Below, piece by piece: positions 1 to 5,634 of a stretch of DNA of 7,597 nucleotides. The stretch comes from Candidatus Roizmanbacteria bacterium (GTDB lineage Bacteria > Patescibacteriota > Microgenomatia > UBA1406 > GWC2-37-13), in NCBI GenBank assembly GCA_016206365.1, contig JACQRR010000135.1:1-7597 (forward strand), read 5' to 3'. Below the pieces are notes generated by a model. It made no database searches. It saw only the letters and a list, made by a program, of their open reading frames with translations, and was not told the DNA's origin. Every line of letters begins with the position of its first letter. Within the stretch, counting starts at the first letter, position 1. The translations under genes were made by a program, and so were the position numbers.

Positions 1-195
1 TCCCTCGCGGGCCAAAGCTATTGCCATCTCGGCTTCGGTAACTGTATCCATATTCGCCGAAATAAAGGGTACGTGGAGTTCTAGATTGCGTGTCAGTTTC
101 GTTTTTGTTGATACTTCAGCGCGATGATCGATAAACGACCTTAGCGGAATAAGAAGTACGTCGTCATAAGTTAAACCGAGTGAAATATCTTTCAT
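1..195 (-). CDS. guaB: IMP dehydrogenase, N-terminal fragment
   Basis: IMP dehydrogenase oxidises IMP to XMP with NAD+, the committed step toward GMP, in the cytoplasm. Only the first 65 codons are in the window; the gene continues past the left edge. The visible residues match the family's N-terminus well: LTYDDVLLIPLRS at 8-20, a TKTKLTRNL segment near 30-38, and PFISANMDTVTEAEMAIALA at 43-62, where most relatives read SAxMDTVTE. The catalytic Cys loop and CBS domains would lie outside the window. The ATG at 193-195 gives the usual N-terminal length. No Shine-Dalgarno is visible; the upstream bases are a T-rich run. It is the last visible gene of the purB-purA-guaB cluster, separated from purA by a 176-bp array of CCAAT/ATTGG words, so it may be read from purA or have its own promoter. 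Confidence 0.95.
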   Translation of the reverse strand, partial: MKDISLGLTYDDVLLIPLRSFIDHRAEVSTKTKLTRNLELHVPFISANMDTVTEAEMAIALAREG

Positions 196-371
196 AAAAA
201 ATAAAGCAAAAATCCAATTACCAACTCCAAAAAATAAAATAATCAATAAACCAATAGCCAAATTCCAATATTTTCCAATTTCTAACTCCAATACTATCAA
301 TATTGAAAATTGCGGATTGGATATTGGTGATGATTGAATATTGGATTATTGGATATTGCTATTATTGAAAA
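196..371. repeat. CCAAT/ATTGG word array without a gene
   Basis: This 176-bp gap between guaB and purA has no convincing ORF. The left part holds about eight CCAA words on the plus strand. From about 315 onward the words switch to TTGG, so the tract is a loose inverted repeat centred near CAATATTG at 298-305. A 15-nt stretch at 288-302 is the exact reverse complement of 2173-2187, in the start of the four-helix-bundle gene, which ties this tract to the arrays around that gene. It may be a solo relic of the same element. I see no confident promoter or terminator in it, although weak A/T-rich hexamers are present. Confidence 0.6.
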
Positions 372-1739
372 TTAAAGTTGTATTGTTTGTCTTCTCTCTG
401 GCCCGACAAAAATATATTTTACAGGAACTTTGAGACTTTTTTCGATATATTTAATGTAGGCCTTGGCTTCGATCGGTAAATCATTAAATCTTCTGATATG
501 AGTAATGTCTTTTTTCCAACCTTTAAATTCTTTAAAAACAGGCCTACATCTTGAAAAATCAGACATCAGAGACGGAACTTCGTGTTGTTTTTTTGAATCA
601 ATCAAGTAGTGTGTGCAAACTTTTAGCGAAGACAGACTTGAAAGAACGTCTAGTTTTGTGACTGCTAAATAGTCAAATCCAGATAATCGCGTTGAGGTTC
701 TAAGAAGCGGTAAATCTAACCAACCGCATCGTCTGGGTCGCTTTGAAACGGTGCCAAATTCTCCGCCATTTTTCCTAATCTCATTGCCCGTTTTGTCAAA
801 CAATTCTGTAGGGAATGGGCCGTTGCCAACACGGGTCGTATAGGCTTTTACTACTCCTAAAGTATAAATCTTCTGCGGTGGAATACCTACATAGGGAAAA
901 ACCGATCCAGAAATAGTATAGACTGCAGTAGTATAAGGATATGTGCCAAAGACTCCATCTAGAAAAGTGCCGTGAGCGCCTTCAAAGAGAACTTTCTTTT
1001 GCTTGTCATTCTGAGCGGAGCGAAGAATCTCTGAACTTGTTTCAGAATTATTTCTCGCATACGCGAGAGATCCTTCACTTCGTTCAGGATGACACGACAA
1101 CGCAGTTTGAATTTTTTTAGATACATCTCCTAAATATTCTTTTAATTTTCTTCCGTATTCGACATATTCTTTATATATTTTTTCTACCGTTAGTGCTGTT
1201 TTTTGACTAAAAACCTGTTCTATCTGTTTTTTTTTAAGCGGAAAAAACATTTCTAATTTTTCTTTTAATAGATCAGGATTAATTAGATCTTCAAAACGAA
1301 TTCCAAAGCGATTATTTTTATCTTCGTAACAATAGCCTATACCAAGGTGAAGGCTGCCAGTTGCTTTTTTACCTTTCCAGAGCTCTGTCGCCCTATCTAA
1401 TTCTTTGTGATAAGGCATGACAATATTCACGCGAGGATCAATCTTAAGTTTAATAGTCATTCCTCTTTTTTCAAAAAAATTAATTTCAGACAAAATAACT
1501 TCTGGGTCAATTACCACACCTTGAGCAATAAGAAGTTTTTTACCTTGGATAACCCCAGAAGGAAGAAGTGAAAGCGGAAATTTTTCTCCGTTTACTACAA
1601 CTGTATGCCCAGCATTGTTTCCGCCGTTAAAACGCACAACATAATCAGCCTTTTTTGCTAAAATATCAACAATTTTTCCCTTTCCTTCATCTCCCCACTG
1701 GGCTCCGATGACTACGAGGGGATACTTGATTTTACTCAT
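372..1739 (-). CDS. purA: Adenylosuccinate synthetase with an in-frame repeat insertion
   Basis: PurA joins IMP and aspartate using GTP to form adenylosuccinate, the first step from IMP to AMP. I chose the ATG at 1739 (455 residues). An upstream start would translate a CCAAT-type repeat into a spurious hydrophobic tail, and MSKIKYPLVVIGAQWGDEGK is a normal N-terminus. Visible motifs are the P-loop-like GAQWGDEGKGK (12-22, catalytic Asp17), GHT with His45, FEGAHG (252-257), KAYTTRVGNGPFPTEL (298-313), the GTVSKRPRRCGWLD loop (329-342), TKLD (361-364) and the C-terminal GPERRQTI. Relatives are about 425-430 residues; the excess matches residues 216-246, which are encoded by a palindromic repeat. 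The sequence is divergent: His256 stands where most have Gln (EGAQG), and the usual TSSNTT stretch reads TTAVYT. No Shine-Dalgarno is seen. It lies 68 bp after the four-helix-bundle gene. Confidence 0.95.
   Translation of the reverse strand: MSKIKYPLVVIGAQWGDEGKGKIVDILAKKADYVVRFNGGNNAGHTVVVNGEKFPLSLLPSGVIQGKKLLIAQGVVIDPEVILSEINFFEKRGMTIKLKIDPRVNIVMPYHKELDRATELWKGKKATGSLHLGIGYCYEDKNNRFGIRFEDLINPDLLKEKLEMFFPLKKKQIEQVFSQKTALTVEKIYKEYVEYGRKLKEYLGDVSKKIQTALSCHPERSEGSLAYARNNSETSSEILRSAQNDKQKKVLFEGAHGTFLDGVFGTYPYTTAVYTISGSVFPYVGIPPQKIYTLGVVKAYTTRVGNGPFPTELFDKTGNEIRKNGGEFGTVSKRPRRCGWLDLPLLRTSTRLSGFDYLAVTKLDVLSSLSSLKVCTHYLIDSKKQHEVPSLMSDFSRCRPVFKEFKGWKKDITHIRRFNDLPIEAKAYIKYIEKSLKVPVKYIFVGPERRQTIQL
1004..1094. 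repeat. Palindromic REP-like repeat inside purA
   Basis: This is a 91-bp inverted repeat with arms at 1004-1032 and 1066-1094 that match at 24 of 29 positions; all five mismatches are transitions. Smaller hairpins sit between the arms: CTGAA/TTCAG at 1031-1035/1041-1045 and TCTCGC/GCGAGA at 1053-1058/1063-1068. Read in the purA frame it gives CHPERSEGS ... SSEILRSAQND. From memory, this is a familiar translation of a dispersed palindromic repeat found in many environmental bacterial genomes. It is open through the whole repeat, so purA is lengthened rather than broken. Confidence 0.88.
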
Positions 1740-1740
1740 A

Positions 1741-1806
1741 ATCAAAATGATCAATACCCAAAAACCAACTCCAATTTCCAATACTACCAATTATTAATAT
1801 CCAAAA
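1741..1806. repeat. Left inverted-repeat array of the four-helix-bundle cassette
   Basis: This short gap between purA and the four-helix-bundle gene is made of CCAA words. Two blocks, 1750-1761 (12 nt) and 1771-1781 (11 nt), are exact reverse complements of 2168-2179 and 2154-2164 at the other end of that gene. They occur in the same order, with 9 versus 3 nt between them. The gene is therefore bracketed by imperfect inverted repeats. Confidence 0.65.
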
Positions 1807-1807
1807 T

Positions 1808-2197
1808 TTAATTTTTTGATTTTTCAACTATCGAACTCACAATTGCTTCTATCTCTTCGCCTTCTTTGATCAAATCTTCCATTCGTTTTTTAAAACCACC
1901 ATTTAATTCTGAAATAACTCTTAACCAATAGTTAGTTTCTTTCGTTTCTTTTTTTACTATTGTCATTGAATGAAAGAACTCCTTTCTACTCATACTCCCA
2001 TCGGCTTCTTGATCATTTGCTCCCATAGAAGTTACTGATCTGGTGATTTGATTTATGAATATTAGATTTTGTTGAGTTTTTGGGAGAGCTTTGGTTAATT
2101 TTAATACCCTAACTACGAAGTTAAAAATTCTTTTGTGAATATCAAATTCTTTTTTGGAAATTGGTAATTGGGTATTGATAGTATTGGTTTTGGTCAT
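1808..2197 (-). CDS. Four-helix-bundle protein, S23/IVP family
   Basis: This is a small helical protein of 129 residues, of the family first seen in intervening sequences of 23S rRNA genes and related in fold to the Avd protein of diversity-generating retroelements. The biochemical role is not known. Family marks are LPKTQQNLIFINQITRS (38-54), the SMGANDQEADGS stretch (57-68), and KEFFHSMTIVKKETKETNYWL (72-92) with the typical KE..E..YWL ending. The start ATG overlaps the purB stop as ATGA (2194-2197), which suggests translational coupling; no Shine-Dalgarno is visible. The first about 15 residues (TKTNTINTQLPIS) are encoded by the CCAAT-word array and are rich in Thr/Asn, so the N-terminus looks repeat-derived. 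The gene splits the purB-purA pair, which fits a small mobile cassette. No reverse transcriptase or variable repeat is nearby, so a retroelement role is not supported. Confidence 0.85.
   Translation of the reverse strand: MTKTNTINTQLPISKKEFDIHKRIFNFVVRVLKLTKALPKTQQNLIFINQITRSVTSMGANDQEADGSMSRKEFFHSMTIVKKETKETNYWLRVISELNGGFKKRMEDLIKEGEEIEAIVSSIVEKSKN
2154..2187. repeat. Right inverted-repeat array, overlapping the start of the four-helix-bundle gene
   Basis: TTGG words on the plus strand make up the 5' coding end of the four-helix-bundle gene. Blocks 2154-2164 and 2168-2179 are reverse complements of 1771-1781 and 1750-1761. Block 2173-2187 is the reverse complement of 288-302 in the purA-guaB gap. 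Confidence 0.65.
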
Positions 2198-3573
2198 TGT
2201 TTTTTTGAAAATATTGTAACCAACTCTCCTGCATATCCTGTGTATTTTTCCGGAGTAAGTTTCGAAAGCTTCTCTTTATCTTTTTTGTTCAACTTTAATT
2301 TATTAATATATTGAAGCAAATCTTCTCGAGCTACTTTTCTTCCCCTAAAAAATTTTTTGGTTTTTTCATAAGCGTTTTCATATCCTTGGGTTCGTAAAAA
2401 ATTCTGTATTGCTTCCGACAAAACTTCCCAATGATTTTCTAAATCTTCTCTGATTTTTTCTCCGTCAGGTTCAATCCTCTTTAGAGCTTCGGTAATGCTT
2501 TGATAAGATAAGTAAGAATAGCCAAAAGCTATACCAAATGATCTGCGCACTGTACTATCTGAGAGGTCTCTTTGCAACCTGGAATATGATAATTTTCTGC
2601 AGTAAAATTCTAATAGTGAATTAGCAATGCCTAATCCTCCTTCAGCTCCTTCAAAATAAATTGGATTTACTTTGTGGGGAAGGGCTGTTGAACCTACCTC
2701 CGACTTTATGACTTTCTGCCTGAAGTATCCCAGCATTAAATAGATCCAAAAATCCTGGCTTAGACCGAGCAATATATTGTTAATTGTTAATAGTTGATTA
2801 AAAATGTGAATATAAGAATCGTAAGGTTCTATTTGAGTTGTAATCAGATTAGGCGTCAATCCTAAGGATTCAACTAATTCCGAGCTGAATTTTAACCAGT
2901 CAATATTTGGAAAAATAAATTTATGGGCGTTGAGATTTCCTGTGTTTCCTGTGAGTTTAGCCCTAATCTCCATATTTCTTAATCTCTTAATCACTTCATC
3001 CAGTCTTTTATAATAAACTAACAATTCTTTACCAACGGTTGTTGGAGCCGCCGATTGGCCGTGAGTTCTGCCTAACATTGCTATATTTTTATATTTTATT
3101 GTGTCTTTTTGTAATTGCTTTATTATCTTCTCTATCTCAGGCAGAATTATTTTTTTCAAAGAATTTTTAACCATCAATCCATACGCGACGTTATTTACGT
3201 CATCTGAGGTCAAACCAAAATGCACCATCCCGACTAAATCTTTTAAACTTGTTTTAGCCAATTGCAATGTTAAATACTCCTCCACCGCTTTCATGTCATG
3301 GTTTATCCTTAATTCAATCTCACGAATTTTTCTGTACTCCTTTTTATCGAATGTTACAATTAATTGATTAATTGTAACAATCTCGGATGGAGTTAATTTT
3401 CTGATAATTTTATATTCGGATAATTTTAGAAGATATTTAAGCTCGACTAAAACTCTGTGTTTATTTAGAGCAAAATCTGAAAAATAAGTAGTAAGTGAGG
3501 CTACTTTATTTTTATTTCTTCCATCAAGCGGAGTCAAAGCTTCTTCAACTCCGTATGTATACTTCGGCTTCAT
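2194..3573 (-). CDS. purB: Adenylosuccinate lyase
   Basis: PurB splits adenylosuccinate to AMP and fumarate, and in full de novo synthesis also splits SAICAR. It belongs to the fumarase/aspartase superfamily and acts as a cytoplasmic tetramer. The protein resembles the E. coli type along its whole length (459 residues). TPLDGR is near the N-terminus, TSDDVNN at 122-128, GRTHGQ at 168-173 with general acid His171, and the signature loop GSTALPHKVNP at 294-304. From the ATG at 3573, His171, Ser295, Lys301 and Asn303 fall on the numbers I recall for E. coli PurB, which supports this start over the TTG seven codons upstream. An AAGGG sits 5 nt before the ATG. The loop is slightly unusual: GSTA where E. 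coli has GSST, with the catalytic Ser retained. The gene has its own promoter and overlaps the next gene by 4 nt. Confidence 0.97.
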   Translation of the reverse strand: MKPKYTYGVEEALTPLDGRNKNKVASLTTYFSDFALNKHRVLVELKYLLKLSEYKIIRKLTPSEIVTINQLIVTFDKKEYRKIREIELRINHDMKAVEEYLTLQLAKTSLKDLVGMVHFGLTSDDVNNVAYGLMVKNSLKKIILPEIEKIIKQLQKDTIKYKNIAMLGRTHGQSAAPTTVGKELLVYYKRLDEVIKRLRNMEIRAKLTGNTGNLNAHKFIFPNIDWLKFSSELVESLGLTPNLITTQIEPYDSYIHIFNQLLTINNILLGLSQDFWIYLMLGYFRQKVIKSEVGSTALPHKVNPIYFEGAEGGLGIANSLLEFYCRKLSYSRLQRDLSDSTVRRSFGIAFGYSYLSYQSITEALKRIEPDGEKIREDLENHWEVLSEAIQNFLRTQGYENAYEKTKKFFRGRKVAREDLLQYINKLKLNKKDKEKLSKLTPEKYTGYAGELVTIFSKKQ

Positions 3574-3584
3574 AAAACCCTTTA

Positions 3585-3613
3585 TTTGTAACAAAAGTAA
3601 GAATAGATGTCAA
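3585..3613 (-). promoter_or_regulatory. Promoter of purB
   Basis: On the minus strand there is a perfect TTGACA (3613-3608), a 17-nt spacer, and TACAAA (3590-3585) preceded by TGT, an extended -10. It begins directly after the stop codon of the upstream gene. Transcription would start only a few bases before the AAGGG and ATG of purB, so the leader would be about 5-8 nt. Confidence 0.6.
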
Positions 3614-5593
3614 TTATAATGCGCTTATTCCGAGTGAGGTAAGAACTATCCCCTGCTGTTCTTCAAGAGTTTGTGAACCAAAGAATCTTTTCATTATAGT
3701 CCAACCGTTTTTACTCTTTGCTACATGTCTTACGAACTCACTCAATCGTACGTGCCATCTTCTTAAAGCAGAATCAACATCTTCATATGAGCCTTGATTC
3801 AATAATGGTGAGTAGTTCCCCCACATCGCCACAGGATATTCAATCTCTTCAACTTTAGTTCCGGTAACCATTGCCGCAATAACCTTTGCAATTGGCTCCA
3901 TTAAAAGATCATGTCGTTTTAAAATTTTATGTCGCTCCGTAAAATCATCTATAGCTGTGTCTTTTGCTTTTTGGTCTAAAACTTCCTCTGTTTGCTTAGG
4001 ACTCTTATCCCTTAATTCGATTTTTTTCTTGTAGATGTCGCTCCTCGCATCTCTTTCGATATATTCAGGAAGTTGACCTCCTCTTACTGCTTCTGCCATG
4101 CCTAATTGCAAATTAGCTACATATTCGGTTAGTTCTAAGGCTTGAGGTTTTCCAAATGAAGCTGGTATAAGACTCGACACTACTTGCTTGGCATAATTTG
4201 GGTCAGCAACAAACCTGGCAAAGTCCATAGCTTGCGCTTGCAAAGAATCTTCAATTAATCGTTTCATACTTTCCTGATACATTTTTATATATTCAGGATT
4301 TGAAAGCAGTTTTCGCCTTTGTTCAGGATCATCAGGTAAATCTTCAAAATTAAGCATCAAGGAAAGCGCGAACTGCGATTGGGCTTTTGCCTGTCTTAAA
4401 CTGCTTGAAAAAAGCTCCTGTAAGGTCTTACCCACATCATTTTCCGGACCCAAACCGGTTTTTTTTAGAGTCCTTATTCTTTCCAAAAGCTCTCTTTTTA
4501 AGTCCTGCAATTTTTCTGGAGGCAAATGGGTTTCTTTTGGATCACGGGTAAACGTTTGAACAGCCACATCAGTTGCCCCAATTCCAGTTGCGATATCTTG
4601 AATCTCAACTAATGAAACATCTCCTTCTAAAAACCTTTCAATTGTCTCTAATTGGCTATAATTTGACATTCCTTGAATCTGACCTCTCACGGCTTGGCTT
4701 TTGAATCTTATTGAATCTCGTGTTATACCAGCTAGAGCTAATAATTCTGCCGCTTGGATCTCCGACCCTTTGTCTTTTAGAAGAGTCTCTAAATGTTCGC
4801 TTAGTGCACGAAAGATCAAACTGTCGTGGGAGTTTTTTTCACGAGTGAAGTATTCTTTCATTCTTTCTGCCTTAAAATACTCTTCGGAAAATGGTACACC
4901 CCATTGAAGCTGACTTATTCTTTTTTGATAGTACTCACTCATGTTTAAATATCTGTTAAATTCTTCGCTCCAAACAGAAGGTTCGATTCTTTGTAAGGCC
5001 CTGAAAAGCTTTGCAGCCTCCTCTATAGTTAATTTTTTTTCCACAACAAGAGCTTTCAAAACACGTCTATCAGCCTCAGGATCGGATCCGTTTGCTAATT
5101 CTAAATGCGTTTTTCTCCCAAAATCTCTTATTGCCTGATCGACATTTTCTGATAAATTTGCACCATTAACTAATACATTTGGAGATCCGCGCGCAAATCC
5201 TTCTCCCGAAAGCGGTCTTGTACGAAATCTGCGATTCTGCACCATCTCATTAACAACGGTTGGATTATTCGCCAAATGAATATAATGAGTAAGTTCCTCA
5301 ACTCTAGTCCAATGATCATTGTGATCACCTGAAGATAACATAAACGAGTTTCGAAAATTTATATTGCAGATGACTCTTCCTTCTAGTTCTTCGATGCCGG
5401 CGCTACCTGAACCAAACAACGCATTGAAGTTTACTTGAACTGGTAAAGCTTTTTCTAGAGAGTAAACTAGATTCGGGTCTACTCCTAAAATAGTTGATAT
5501 TTCTTTTACAGTAGGGTCAAGCGAGGTTAACGGTAAAGGACCTTGCAACTCAGATTCAGATAAACTTTTTGTATCTACAGTTGGCTCTTGCAT
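3614..5593 (-). CDS. Unknown 659-residue cytoplasmic protein with an EELTHYIH motif
   Basis: I do not recognise this protein. It is 659 residues, mostly predicted helical, with no signal peptide or membrane segment. The most notable part is SSGDHNDHWTRVEELTHYIH (87-106), which packs His91, His94, Glu99, Glu100, His103 and His106. This could be a metal site. It looks like a zincin helix in which the first His of HExxH is replaced by Val, or like an ExxH carboxylate site. The middle and C-terminal parts are charged and helical, and the C-terminus is WTIMKRFFGSQTLEEQQG and a short hydrophobic tail. By hand count it has about 6% Lys, against about 14% in SerB, and its DNA looks richer in G+C than its neighbours. 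It has its own extended -10 promoter and almost no leader or Shine-Dalgarno. It ends 40 bp before purB, and nothing ties it to purine metabolism except position. Confidence 0.9.
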   Translation of the reverse strand: MQEPTVDTKSLSESELQGPLPLTSLDPTVKEISTILGVDPNLVYSLEKALPVQVNFNALFGSGSAGIEELEGRVICNINFRNSFMLSSGDHNDHWTRVEELTHYIHLANNPTVVNEMVQNRRFRTRPLSGEGFARGSPNVLVNGANLSENVDQAIRDFGRKTHLELANGSDPEADRRVLKALVVEKKLTIEEAAKLFRALQRIEPSVWSEEFNRYLNMSEYYQKRISQLQWGVPFSEEYFKAERMKEYFTREKNSHDSLIFRALSEHLETLLKDKGSEIQAAELLALAGITRDSIRFKSQAVRGQIQGMSNYSQLETIERFLEGDVSLVEIQDIATGIGATDVAVQTFTRDPKETHLPPEKLQDLKRELLERIRTLKKTGLGPENDVGKTLQELFSSSLRQAKAQSQFALSLMLNFEDLPDDPEQRRKLLSNPEYIKMYQESMKRLIEDSLQAQAMDFARFVADPNYAKQVVSSLIPASFGKPQALELTEYVANLQLGMAEAVRGGQLPEYIERDARSDIYKKKIELRDKSPKQTEEVLDQKAKDTAIDDFTERHKILKRHDLLMEPIAKVIAAMVTGTKVEEIEYPVAMWGNYSPLLNQGSYEDVDSALRRWHVRLSEFVRHVAKSKNGWTIMKRFFGSQTLEEQQGIVLTSLGISAL

Positions 5594-5607
5594 TTTAGCT
5601 AAAATTC

Positions 5608-5616
5608 ATTATAGCA
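5608..5616 (-). promoter_or_regulatory. Extended -10 promoter of the 659-residue gene
   Basis: TGCTATAAT on the minus strand (5616-5608) is a perfect extended -10. The -35 region 17 nt upstream is weak. Predicted transcription starts about 8 nt before the ATG at 5593. With no Shine-Dalgarno in between, the mRNA would be nearly leaderless. Confidence 0.6.
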
Positions 5617-5634
5617 AGAATTTATCTGGCAATT

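Noticed and set aside
196..371. CRISPR array
   Set aside because: The CCAAT words are 4-7 nt, irregularly spaced and inverted midway; there are no uniform repeats or spacers.
1740..1790. Longer purA start adding 17 hydrophobic residues
   Set aside because: The extension is a translation of the CCAAT-word array. MSKIKYPLVVIGAQWGDEGK at 1739 is the normal PurA N-terminus.
1808..2197. Diversity-generating retroelement accessory protein (Avd)
   Set aside because: The fold family is related, but no reverse transcriptase, template repeat or variable repeat is in the window.
3101..3367. Plus-strand ORF of 88 codons, and other plus-strand ORFs at 4701-4907, 4941-5138, 6100-6312 and 6538-6720
   Set aside because: All lie antisense within well-supported genes and have no recognisable protein features.
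3574..3594. TTG start of purB seven codons upstream
   Set aside because: It would lie within the promoter -10 region. The ATG at 3573 has an AAGGG and gives catalytic residues the E. coli numbering.
3613..3618. TATAAT on the minus strand overlapping the stop of the 659-residue gene
   Set aside because: It has no -35 partner at the right distance and overlaps the better TTGACA promoter of purB.
3669..5593. Calling the 659-residue protein a zinc metalloprotease
   Set aside because: The motif is VEELTH, without the first His of HExxH, and no third ligand can be assigned by eye.
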